DNA of 64,000 nt, taken from positions 17,041,501 to 17,105,500 of the forward strand of contig CM072801.1 of the NCBI GenBank assembly GCA_037013495.1. The letters are read 5' to 3'. Within the stretch, counting starts at the first letter, position 1. Each line of letters begins with the position of its first letter. Positions 49,078-60,110 of the stretch are shown in pieces. The position numbers were made by a program, and so were the translations under genes. The notes below the pieces were generated by a model. That model had not been told where the DNA came from. It was given only the letters and a program-made list of their open reading frames with translations, and made no database searches. The DNA is from Hippophae tibetana (lineage: Eukaryota; Streptophyta; Magnoliopsida; Rosales; Elaeagnaceae).

Positions 49078-50600
49078 TGATGACTCTATCAAAATAGAGT
49101 CATTAGCGCACTTTTTTACTTAATATTTTCTTGTTTTATTAATAAATGGCAAAAAAAATAACATATAAATTTTTTGGTAAAAAGGGGTGAAAATATAATT
49201 TTTGAATATATTTAGAATTTTTCTAGAATTTTTAATGCAGGACCAATCAGAAGTTGTCATGTGGCATACCATGCAAGCACGAATAACGAATCACGTTGTG
49301 CCGTGTGTGAGGAGGACGAAACACGCACCATGTGTCAGCACGACGTTCAATCCGAGTTTGGAAATCGGTCAACTTGTCATGCCACGTATCACCTCGTCAA
49401 TGCTCCGTACATTCCACCTGTGCACCACGCCATCTGTTTCTGTGAATCACGTCTCGCCACTTGTCATTGACTTAGTAAGCGTTGACTTTGACCGGTCTCC
49501 CCTACCATGTGTCACTCCCTAATTCGCCCAATGAATTTGCTCTACCATATGTCACGCTATGATTGGCTGAAATTGTCAATTTTACTTATTTTGATTGTAA
49601 CCTTTGATCTAAAGCGGATCGGACGGTCCAGATTGCACCTGAGCTTTATTTAAGCCCATAATCACTCCATAAACCCAATTAGCCTCTATTAACATAATTT
49701 TGGTAAGTTTTTAGAGCTAAAAAGAGAGAAAAAATATTTAAAAAAATCAAGAGGCGATACAATTTTGGTAGATATTTAAGAGGAGATTAATTCTACAATT
49801 CAAGAGATTGATTGTTTTTATTCTTCTACTCTTTTCTTTATCAATTTTATATTTTTTTAATGAAAATATTTGAGCTTTATGAACACAATTATGGTTAATT
49901 AATTTATTAATCTAATGATCTTATGAACTCTATTTTTACCATGTGATGATCTAATATTTTTTCTCAATTATAATATTAATTTAATTATATTATTTAATCT
50001 GATTTTCATGCTATTAATTGTTTGACCAATAATTTATTTATAAAGACAATTAAATAAATTTGAGAAAATTATTTAATTATTTTCTTGATTAAATAACATG
50101 CATAGTTTCTAGGCATAGATATATGATTCTTATGTATGTGATCCATAATTGATGAACATAATAAATAGTATGCAATCTAATTAGCATGAAAGTATGATTA
50201 AATTAATTACTATATGATGTGTAGTTTATTTGAGAGAGGAATACATTCTAGGTTAGATTCAATTGATCATGTAATTAATTGATAATTATATTGGAGAGAT
50301 TTTAGCGATTTGCATGTTTAAAAAAAATCAGGGGATTAAGTATTTATAGATATTTTCTCATATATCTTTTTAGTTAACAAATTTGATTTAATTAATTATT
50401 ATTATTTACATTTAGTTATTTTAATTTTGTTTCCTTAAAATATAAAAACACAAAAAAAATTAATTTTTATTATGTTTAATTTTAAAAATTAATTTCTAAT
50501 AAAATAATATATGTGGGAACGATATTTACTTATCATTATATTACTTATTATAATACATATATTTGCGTATTTATTGCATACACAATCTGTGTGACAATCA
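49078..50600 (+). mobile_element. Solo LTR of family R1, copy B
   Basis: 1523 bp, TGATGACTCTATC to GTGACAATCA, an inverted relative of 31771-33321. Flanks GACTA (49073-49077) and AACTA (50601-50605) form a near-perfect target duplication. The palindrome TGACTCTAT-CAAA-ATAGAGTCA is at 49081-49102. The region 49250-49560 is GC-richer with repeated CATGTG/CACGT words and is followed by a TATA-like TTTATTTAAG near 49647, which suggests a plus-strand promoter. Two open frames of 106 and 69 codons (49202-49522) fall in the promoter part and are not believed to be genes. Confidence 0.8.
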
Positions 50601-50605
50601 AACTA

Positions 50606-51720
50606 CCTCAAGTATAATAGGACTAACAAACACGGACGATGGTAGAGGTTCCCTATTGTAATGGCCGCTAGACTATGCTCGATGTTTAGAATGGTAGGTT
50701 TCGAGTTCTCTTGATCGGGCTGTTCCAATCCATGATTTTGGTTCTCCAAATGGCTCCTCTAATGTCAACTATTTAGTGGACATGGTGCTATTCTTGAAAA
50801 TAGGGTTATAATTTTCACACGAGGTGCAATGTCAAGCTGATTGGACTGGAAATTTGACAATTGGTAAGATGTGCACAAAAAAAGTTACAATACAAAGGTC
50901 CTTAGTGATGTCCATTGTTATTATATTTATACAATATTTAGAGTATGTGGCAGGCATTTGATTGGACAAGGACAAAAATAAGGGTTCCTATATAACCTTT
51001 GTTAGGATTTGAAGCATAGTTGGCGCATGGTTGACCACAACTTCCGTCACGGGATGATGTAGCTCTGGTACATGGCCTATTATACGAGCTAATATGCTAG
51101 GTTGATCTAAACGGGCTGAACAAAGAACGAATGGGCTAGAGATAGGCTGATGTACATGAGCTGAATAAGGATATGAACGAGCTTAAGTAAATGGGGCATG
51201 CTTGTATTTTAAGATCATATTGATATTTTTCGGTTGCTTGTTTGATTTTTATTAACGGAATGATGTAATCAGAGCCTCTTAGGTTATGGTATCCTTTTCT
51301 ATAAAATTAAACTTTATGTCAGTTCGTAAATTAGATTTGGTCAATAACAACAACGTGCAAAACAAGAAAAGATGTAGATAACCTGGGAAGGACTACTGAG
51401 GAGTTTTGATAGAACGAAAGACCTTATTTAAAAACAAAACAAAAATTATATGAAATAACATCTATAAAAATTATAATAAAAATAAATTCAAACTGCCTCA
51501 AACATATTTATTGTTGGTTAGAATTCAATTTGAATTATTCATTTAAACAACATTAAATTTAAATTTAGATTGAAGTTTCTTTTTAATAAAATAACATAAA
51601 CTAGATAGCGTTATTTTTATAACTACAATTTTTAAGAAAAAGGCATTAAATGTATTAAATCTCAGTCAAGAATTTTCTTCAAACGAATGTTATTTTATCT
51701 GTTGATACAAATATGTAAAA
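50606..51720. other. Spacer downstream of SAMS
   Basis: Possibly old Gypsy leader sequence near 50610-50870; otherwise AT-rich. No open frame or domain was recognised. The SAMS 3' untranslated region presumably ends between about 51700 and 51860. Confidence 0.4.
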
Positions 51721-51864
51721 AGTACATTAAATTTTGTCTGCCTCATAGTTAATGACCATCCCCAAGGAACACATAAATGGGAACAAAAATAAAAAATAAC
51801 AAACAGAATTTGATATGTAAAGTAATAGCCAAAAGGCAAAGTCGACAGAGTAGAGTCCTCAACT

Positions 51865-53046
51865 TTAAGCTTGAACCTTGTCCCACTTAAGAGGCTTAAC
51901 AACCTCCCATGTAAAGTCAGGGTCATCCCTACCAAAATGACCATAAGCAGCAGTCTTCAAAAACCTTCCATTCCCACCCCTCTTCAAATCAAGATTAATT
52001 GCAATCATTCCAGGCCTAAAATCAAAACTCTCCTTCACAATCTTCAGAATCTCCTTATCAGATATATTTCCAGTTCCATAACTATCAACAAAAACAGACA
52101 ATGGCTCTGGGACCCCAATTGCATAAGACACTTGCACAATACACCTCTTGGCAAGTCCATTTGCTACAATGCTCTTAGCAGCTTGCCTCACAATATAAGC
52201 TCCACTCCTATCAACCTTTGTTGGGTCCTTACCTGAAAACGCCCCACCACCATGAGCACCCCATCCACCGTAAGTGTCAATTATGATCTTCCTACCAGTT
52301 AGTCCAGCATCTCCATGTGGACCTCCAATCACAAAACGCCCAGATGGATTAAGGTGAAAAATAGTCTTCTCATCAAGGTACTTCTCTGGAATCACTGGCT
52401 TAATCACATGCTCTTTTAGATCAGTAGCAATTTCATCATTAGTCACAGTCTCATCATGTTGAGTGGAAATTAAAACAGTGTGGACTCTAGTTGGCACCAT
52501 AGCACCTTTTTCATTGTAATATTCAACAGTTACTTGGGTTTTCCCATCTGGTCTAAGCCATGGGCAAGTTCCATTTTTTCGAACCTCTGTGAGTTTAGCA
52601 CCGAGTTTGGTCGCTAAAACATGGCTAAGAGGCATCAATTCTGGGGTCTCATCGGTAGCATAACCAAACATGTGACCTTGATCACCAGCACCAATCTCCT
52701 CGGGGCGTTTTGAGAGATGGCCATGAACGCCTTGAGCAATGTCAGGGCTTTGTTGTTCAATGTTGACAAGGACCTTGCAGTTATCAGCATCAAGACCAAC
52801 ATCATCAGAGACAAAGCCAATGTTACGGCATGTGTCTCGGACAATCTTCTCATAGTCGACACTGGCTTTGGTGGTGATTTCACCAAACACCATGACCATG
52901 TTTGTTTTGGTGCAGGTCTCACAGGCTACTTTGCTTTCTGGATCTTGTGCAAGGCAGGCATCTAATACTGCATCAGAAACCTGGTCACAGAGCTTGTCTG
53001 GGTGTCCCTCGTTTACAGATTCGGAGGTAAACAAAAAGGTCTCCAT
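51865..53046 (-). CDS. SAMS: S-adenosylmethionine synthase
   Basis: A single open frame of 393 aa with no intron in the coding region, as usual for plant SAM synthetases (about 390-393 aa). The enzyme makes S-adenosylmethionine from methionine and ATP in the cytosol, feeding methylation, ethylene and polyamine synthesis. Visible motifs: [20 protein letters not shown] at the start with the ATP-binding GHPDK (residues 14-18); [15 protein letters not shown] (119-133), the first family signature; the P-loop-like GGGAFSGKD (266-274), the second signature; and [15 protein letters not shown] after it. The C-terminus is [17 protein letters not shown]. No stop, frameshift or missing key residue is seen. 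It is flanked by transposons on the left and AT-rich spacer on the right. Confidence 0.98.
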   Translation of the reverse strand: METFLFTSESVNEGHPDKLCDQVSDAVLDACLAQDPESKVACETCTKTNMVMVFGEITTKASVDYEKIVRDTCRNIGFVSDDVGLDADNCKVLVNIEQQSPDIAQGVHGHLSKRPEEIGAGDQGHMFGYATDETPELMPLSHVLATKLGAKLTEVRKNGTCPWLRPDGKTQVTVEYYNEKGAMVPTRVHTVLISTQHDETVTNDEIATDLKEHVIKPVIPEKYLDEKTIFHLNPSGRFVIGGPHGDAGLTGRKIIIDTYGGWGAHGGGAFSGKDPTKVDRSGAYIVRQAAKSIVANGLAKRCIVQVSYAIGVPEPLSVFVDSYGTGNISDKEILKIVKESFDFRPGMIAINLDLKRGGNGRFLKTAAYGHFGRDDPDFTWEVVKPLKWDKVQA

Positions 53047-53057
53047 TTTCGTTCAAA

Positions 53058-53949
53058 CTGAACAAGACGAGCACAAGTACATGCAAGTGAGGAATTGTAT
53101 ATTTTGAACAAATTAGGAAGCACAGGGAAAACATAAAAAATGTATAATTGAGCAATAAATCAACTGAACTAAAACTAATTAAATCTGGATTCATCATTTA
53201 GACTTGTGTACAATAGATCTATAGAAACCAACCCCATCAACTTTTTCATACAGAACTTAAACACATGAACCCATTTAGAAGATACTAAACATAATCACAA
53301 GCCACAACGTAGCATAAATTACTTGTAATAACTTGCTTACTTTGAGACAGACATATTCAAGTTAAAGGATTCGTATAGTTTGGGTAAATTTGGAATGCAA
53401 ATGAAAACAATGGAAGTATACAGATCTAGATGCATAATTCAGAAAGCTTGTTTAACAATAGATATAGATCTATACAAGATTACAAGCCAACCCCATAATT
53501 TTTTATTTTTTTCACAGAATTTCTAAATGTAGCATTATGGTACTGTTTAAAGCGGCCAAAACCTACAAACTATCAAACTTTAATTACAAAAATAAACAAA
53601 AGTCAGAACAGGAAAAGATTTAACACAAATATCTTCTTCAACTTCAAAATTTTGCTTAGTACAGCCAAGAACCAGTCTCACAACTAGAAAAGTAGAACCA
53701 CAAACAAAACGAATGCTAACCAAAAACAAAACACGCATAGACATTTCTTCTTCAAATCCAAGAATTAAATCAAACTTAAAGGATAATATTTTGGCAGAAC
53801 TAACAAACCCTAATTTTAAAATTATGAAAGCCGCAAAAACCCATTAAAAACAAATAAATTTCAGATCTTGGTAACCAAAAAAAGGATTTCTTTAGAAATG
53901 GAAGAAACCCAAAAACTGAATGGCAAAGAAGAAGCCGATAAATAAATAC
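53058..53949 (-). other. Predicted intron in the SAMS 5' untranslated region
   Basis: The minus strand has a donor CTCTAAG|GTATTTATT at 53950/53949 and a pyrimidine-rich acceptor CTTGTTCAG|TTTGAACG at 53058/53057, eleven bases before the ATG. The 892 bp between is T-rich and non-coding. Plant SAM synthetase genes commonly carry one such leader intron. Inferred without transcript data. Confidence 0.65.
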
Positions 53950-54035
53950 CTTAGAGGAAAGAGGGAATCTTTAGCAATGCTTAGTGGAATATATAGAATG
54001 AATGGGAATGGCGAGTTAAGCAATGGTAGGAGGTG

Positions 54036-54046
54036 GGAATATATAG
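54036..54046 (-). promoter_or_regulatory. Candidate TATA box of SAMS
   Basis: CTATATATTCC on the minus strand, about 90 bases upstream of the predicted leader donor site. A second similar TATATATTCC word at about 53988-53998 is closer to the donor and less likely. Confidence 0.5.
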
Positions 54047-54199
54047 TAACAAGAAAACGAAGGTGAGCCCCAAAACATAAGAACTTGGGGTAGATTCATT
54101 CTTTTTACTGTAAAAGCTATCTATGGTTAACACTTGATGGTAAAACTTTTTCCTTACTATGTTGAATCTGAACCGTTTATTGAGTAGGTGGATAAACAG

Positions 54200-56199
54200 T
54201 AAAATATATCAATGATTTGTGAAGAACGCGCTCATTTGAAAGTAGCACCCCCACCAACAGAGAAGGCCAGAACAGGCTGTCTGGTTGTCGGTTGTCGCAC
54301 TTTGACTAGTGAGATTTACTTACCATCTTCTTCTTTTTTGGTAAACCTGCGATCCTTCCTTTCATTATTATATTTGCATGCCTTTTATTTTCTAATCTAT
54401 AATTTGCGTTCTACTTTTATTTATTCATTTAAAAAATACTAAAAATACATGAAGTTATATTTATATTAATTATAATATAAAATATCATTAAAAAATTTTA
54501 AAAATTAAAAAATTATTTAATTTTAAAAAAAATTAAACAAGTGTCATATTATAATTAATATAAATTTAAATAATATAGATTCATTTTTAAGAGAAAAATA
54601 TCATAAGATATTTTATTTATTATAAAAATTAAATTAATTTTTTTTTACAATTTAACTATATTATTGTAAAAAAATTATCGCACAACTGTAAAGTTATTTT
54701 TTCTTTAACTTCATTAGATAAATATTAATTAAATTAAGAAAATTAAAAGATTAAAAAATAAAATATAAAAATAATTATTTATCATTTTATAATTATTTTT
54801 TAATAATACCATAATTAAATTATTATAAAAAATAAATATATAATTTAAATATTATTTTTAAAATAAATATGATAACTCATAATCCTTTTCTTTAATTATT
54901 TGTTTAAATTTTAAATTTATAAATATATGTAATGCATGTTTATAACTATTTTAACCAAATGTTACATATTTAAAATATTTTAAACAATGTTCAAAGCATA
55001 ACTAATTGTGTATTTTATTATTAAATATTTTTTTAATTATTTATATAAACAATATTCTTATTATAAAACTAATTAAAAATATGTATTAAATATATTTTAT
55101 AATTATTATAAATAAACAAATTTATATTTTCATATAATTATAATCCTAAAAGTAACACGTCATATTTTGATTAATCTATGTAAATTAAGTTGTAATAATG
55201 TTAAATAATATAGCTTAATATATACATAGACGAATAAAAAAATGAAAAAAATTAAACAACATGAATTATAATAAACGTATAAAAAATATATAAGTAGGTG
55301 AAAAAAAATAAAAAAGATCAACATTACATGATATAAATAACAATAAATATTTATATAATTGTATGTGAGGTAACACACAATGGTTAAATTATATATAGAT
55401 AAAATGCAATATTTTTTAAGAAAATGCTAAGAAAATTAAACTATTATAATTTAAGTAAAATAACAAAATTACACATTTAAAACTTACAACTATAAAATAT
55501 GTTCATTTCATATATTTTTACTATTAAAAAAATCGGACCTATCATTTATATTAAATATAGTTTAATTGGATACTATTCAACTTAAATTACGACTATTTAA
55601 ACTCATTCAATATTAAACTTCGTCCAATTAAACTCATTCAATATTATTGGGGTGTTATTTTTGTTATTATATATAAGTTTTATGTGTTATTTGATATAAT
55701 TTCTCTAAAATTTATGAGAAGATCTAAAATTGAGTAATATAAGAATAAAAATTAAAAATATATAAAGAATATAAATAAATACTTAATATAATAAAAAATA
55801 ATATTCAAATAATAAAATAGAGGAGGTACTGGTATTACAGAGACCCTCTCTTACTTCTACTTGGATTCGTACATGTATTTTATTATATTTTTGCTGGATC
55901 ACAATGGGATGAACCTTTATATTATGTGTACAAATTCCTATGAGTTAATCTGTTTCAAATGAGTTAACTAGCCCATTAAGTTACCTCACTACTCTAATTC
56001 ACATTTGCATTACATATCTACGATCGTTAGTGCCTAAACTAAAGGAAATGTGTGCGTTAGTGTTCGAAATGTAGGAGAAATGACTCATAGTGTCAAGTGT
56101 CTAATTTAATGCTTTAATATTTAATGAAAACTAAAGAAGTAACTAAATAATATAAATACAAATCTTATAACAATGATCGTATTACATATCATATTGGAG
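54200..56199. other. AT-rich spacer, nothing recognised
   Basis: From 54420 to 55800 the sequence is extremely AT-rich with homopolymers. No domain, LTR or tandem array was recognised. Short open frames here are compositional. Confidence 0.5.
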
Positions 56200-56341
56200 C
56201 TAATAGAAACACTTAATAATTGTATTATATTATGTGTGTTAAGGAATATACATGATGTTTTTATATAAGAGTTACAAGTAAATTAGATATACTTAAAGTA
56301 AACTAGATATACATTAATATGTTAATAGATATACATTAACA

Positions 56342-57840
56342 ACTCCCCTCAAACTCAAGGTGGATGTGAGACCAGCTTGAGGTTATCAACCAAATTATAA
56401 GTGCATCCCTTAGGAAGTGCCTTAGTGAAGATATCTGCAAGTTGATCGTTAGAGGAGATGGGGAAAATCTTGAGAGCACCATGGACAAGATGAGAACAAA
56501 TAAAATGACAATTAATCTCGATGTGTATGTGTTTAGTCCATTCATGAAGGACATCATTGTGAGCAATAAGAATGACATTCTGATTGTCACAATAAAAAAG
56601 AGTAGCAGAGGATGTAAATACACCCAAATCCTTAAGAAGACATCGTAGTCAAAGGAGCTCAGATGTGGTATTAGCAAGAGCGTGATATTCTACTTTAGTA
56701 CTAGAGCGGGTCGTTAAAGTTTGTTTCTTACTTCACCAAGAAATCAAAGAAGAACTAAGAAGAAAGAAATAACCTGTAGTGGACCTGTGATCGGTGTCAA
56801 CATCAGAGAATGCATGAAGTACAAGTGAAGATTGAGCTTAGTAGAAAAGACCATGAAAGAGAGTGCCCTTCAAGTATCATAGAATGCACAGAATAGCAAT
56901 ATAGTGAGTCAATTGTGGAGTAGAAAAATACTGGCTCACCTGATGAACAACATAAGAAATGTTTGGACGAGTAACTGTAAGATAAACCAGGATGCCAACC
57001 AATCGTCTATAAAGAGAGGGATTAGACAATGGTTCCCTCTCGAGGGTGTCAAATGCACACTAAGTTCAATTGGAGTGTCACCAGTCTTACTGTCAGTGAG
57101 TCCAACTTGAGGTAAAAGGTCATATGCATACTTGCCTTGAGTAATATAAAGATGATATGTGAAACGAGTGATCTGAAGACCCAAGAAATATCTAAGATGT
57201 CCAAGGTCTTTCATCTCAAACTACTGACTAAGAAAATCCTTGAGTTCTTGAATGCCACTAAGGTCATCACCAGTTATGATCATATCATCCACATATAGGA
57301 GAAGCAAAATGATGCCTTTATCATTACGAAAAATAAATAAAGTAGAATTATAAGGATTGGCAGTGTAACCCAAGTGAAATATTGTGGAGTTGAACTTGGC
57401 AAACCATGCTCATGAAGCTTGTTTAAGGCCATAGAGTGCATGTCGAAGGCAAAAAACCTTGTTTGTTTCAACAGAAAGACAAGAAGGAGGTTTAATATAG
57501 AATTCTTCATGCAGATCCCTATTAAGGAATGCATTTTTAAAATCCATCTGAAGAAGGTCCCATTTACTAGTAGTGGCAACAGCTAAGAGGGCACGAATAG
57601 AGGAGATACATGTAATTGGATCAAAAGTCTCTTCATAATTAATCTCATACTCTTGTGTAAAACCTTTTGCAATAATACGAGCCTTCTAGTGCTCGATGGA
57701 CCCATCAGAGCGAGTCTTGATCTTATAGATCCACTTACAACCAACCACAGAATGACCAGTAGGGAGAGTAACCAGATCCCAAGTATGGTTTTTGGTTAAT
57801 GCATCAATTTCTTCTTTCATTACAATCTGCCATAAAGGGT
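56342..57840 (-). pseudogene. Copia reverse transcriptase and RNase H
   Basis: From 57830 down: EEIDALTKNHTWDLV, VVGCKWIYKIKTRSDGSIE, then (after a stop) KARIIAKGFTQEYEINYEET. Next are WDLLQMDFKNAFLN, FCLRHALYGLKQA, LLLLYVDDMIITGDDL with the YVDD catalytic site near 57285, and FEMKDLGHLRYFLGLQI at about 57214. RNase H follows in shifted frames with YCDNQNVILIAHNDVLHEWT, KHIHIEINCHFI and QLADIFTKALPKG, ending near 56360. Several stops and frameshifts. Confidence 0.85.
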
Positions 57841-58002
57841 CAATAGATGCATCACGATAGGTGTGAGGCTCATGAAGTGTAGCAAGAGCAGTGTAATAAT
57901 GATAGATTCACTAGTATTGAAAGGTAAAGTTGGTTGCTTTCCTAACTGGCATGAAGTGCAATCAAAAATGTCTTTGGACCCGAGTGAAAGGGGCATAACC
58001 AA
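57840..58002 (-). pseudogene. Copia integrase zinc region only
   Basis: CTSCQLGKQPTLPFNTSES is the end of the integrase HHCC region. The next readable text, ATLHEPHTYRDASIDPLWQ, already belongs to the segment before reverse transcriptase. The catalytic core with its acidic residues is deleted between them, near 57900-57930. Confidence 0.7.
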
Positions 58003-58352
58003 GACAAGAATGACAAAGTGCCAGAGAAGGTAAGGAAGAAACTACAGTAGCAACAAAGATAGGAGCAATAGGTGGAAGATGAAGATTTTTTACATGAAAC
58101 ATATGCCCAACCCTAGGACCGGTCCCAAGCTCTTGTCCCATCCTTGGATCCTACATAATACACCTAGAATAGTAAAAAATAAGGTGATATCCTAGTTTAG
58201 CTAATTGTCACATAGAGAATAAATTATAGGATAGGTCAGGTACATGGAAGACCCCGGAAATAGAGAGGTTAGAGGTTGAAACAAAACCTAGACTATTCTC
58301 ATGCATGGTCAAACCATCAGTTATATGAATATTAAGAGGATGTGATGCAGGG

Positions 58353-59436
58353 TCAAGTTTGGAGAACAAAATATGAGTGAGGTGTCATGTGATTACAACA
58401 AGCAAAATCAAAAAGCCAAGTTTGAGACTTATTGGACATAGTTGAGAGAGTAGTGGAAAGAGATGTATTACCAGCCATTTGAACAGCTTGAGTTATGATC
58501 TTCTGTAATTCAGTGGGGAAGAGGTTGATAGTGGATCCAGAAGACTGGGACTCAATTGAAATGGAAGGCATCAACGGAGTAGGCTTAGTATTAGCAACAA
58601 CAACAATAGATTTGTTACGATGGTAACAAGTCTCAATAATGTGGCAATGACGCTTGAAATAATTGTAGAACTTGTTGGTCTGCTTGCGACGATTTCTAGA
58701 GCAAGAGGAATCGCCTGATTGCTGAGGTTGCTCAATGGTAGGAGCATAAGTAAAGGAGTAATAGCCAAAACATTGAGCTTATTCTAGGCTTGTATGGTTA
58801 CAAGCTGAGCTTCTTCTCTAACCAACTCATTTACGACAATATCAAGAAAATGAGGAGGACTACAATTGAGAAGCTGACCTCGGATGGGCTTAAAGTCCTT
58901 ATGAAGTGACATCAGGAACTCATAGAGACAAAACTCATCTCTAACTGTAGCATATTGCTTAGCATCCTTTGAGCATACCCAAATTGGATTACAAAGGTCA
59001 ATTTGGTCCCAAAGCGAAGCTAATCATAGTATTCATTGATGGATTGTCTTGGTCTTTGTCGAAGTTGATACAATTCAACTACTAACTAATATTTCATAAA
59101 TCCATGAGTAGTGGAGTACCTTTTGGCCAACATATCCCATGTTGATTTTGCATCATCAAAGTTGCCCAATAGATTAGAGATGGAGGGAATGGAAGTATTT
59201 TGAATCCATGTGAAGATCATGTGGTTGTGACTATCTCATTCAATCATGCGACCAAGGTAGGTAGCATCTTCTTCAATTGCTCCTTTGACAGGAATAGGAA
59301 TTGAATCAGTATAATAATTCAAGAGCATGCGACCCTTAAGAAAACTGCACATAGCTTGAGACTAGGATAAGTAATTCTTGGTCCCATCCAATATAGTATT
59401 GATAGGGTGAGGAATAAAAACATCGATTTTATCCAT
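58353..59436 (-). pseudogene. Copia gag and protease
   Basis: It starts MDKIDVFIPHPINTILDGTK near 59436. Later come IPIPVKGAIEEDATYLGRMI, the gag block SNLLGNFDDAKSTWDMLAKR and a YQLRQRPRQSINEYY region. The zinc knuckle is reduced to YNYFKRHCHIIETCYHR near 58660-58610. The protease block is WLFDFACCNHMTPHS near 58420 (normally WLFDSGACNHMT, so the catalytic motif DSG is changed to DFA). Multiple stops. Confidence 0.75.
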
Positions 59437-59533
59437 TTAGAAACACAGTATATAAAAATGGACTACAAAAATGAGGTTTACGCAAAAAACTAGGTAGGGA
59501 GAACTTGATCTACAAAATTCAACTCTATAGAAA

Positions 59534-59636
59534 AGTCAATAGTCAATGGTCAACATGAAGGTCAACGGTCAACGACAATCAACGGTCAATGGACAACGGT
59601 AGTAGCGCAATAGTCAACGATGGGGTGACGTCAACA
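59534..59636 (-). promoter_or_regulatory. W-box-like cluster in the Copia leader
   Basis: Eight GTCAA words on the plus strand, that is TTGAC on the element strand, lie within about 100 bases between the 5' LTR and gag. At least six have the TTGACT or TTGACC form recognised by WRKY factors. Function is inferred; the cluster may simply be a degenerate GTCAACG repeat. Confidence 0.45.
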
Positions 59637-60110
59637 GAAGGAATGATGACATCAGCCTTAGGGGATTTGTCACTGATGATGTCATAAGACTATAATGCAG
59701 CGTGTGAGGAAGAGGTGTGGTTCCTCAAGAGGCACGTGAGGGCGCGTGTGGACTCCAATGGTTTCGGGACTTCCACGGTTGTATAGATCGGGGTAAGCCA
59801 ATCACTATAGTACTTGTAAAAATGTTATTAGAGCAAGATACACGGCAGATATGGTGATTGTATTGGTTTGTGTAGTGTGAGACTCCTCAATGATGGTGAA
59901 TGTAGGCTTAGAACCTAAGGACAACGGCTGAAATATGTCAAAGGTTCACGGTGAGTGGTTGCAGAGGCTTTTGTGACAGTGGAACTGATAAGGGTAGAGT
60001 AACACCATGTTAGAAATACTTAATGATTGTATTGTATTCTGTGTGTTAAGGAATATACATAGCGTCTTTATATAGGAGTTACAAATAAATTATATATGCC
60101 TAATTTATTA

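Larger units (their letters stand above)
56200..60110 (-). mobile_element. Short-LTR Copia element, integrase-deleted
   Basis: Minus-strand element with about 140 bp LTRs: 3' LTR at about 56200-56341 and 5' LTR at about 60008-60110. They share ACTTAAT-ATTGTATT and GTGTGTTAAGGAATATACAT. A purine-rich tract (GTTTGAGGGGAGT on the minus strand) abuts the 3' LTR. In order the body has gag with a zinc knuckle, protease, the integrase zinc region, then directly reverse transcriptase and RNase H. The integrase core is missing. Frames carry stops, so the copy is inactive. The 5' LTR appears shortened or diverged at its outer end. Confidence 0.8.

Noticed and set aside
49202..49522. 106-codon and 69-codon frames
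   Set aside because: They fall in the GC-richer promoter part of a solo LTR and are not supported by any domain.
51871..53107. Several open frames opposite SAMS
   Set aside because: Antisense shadows of a highly conserved coding sequence.
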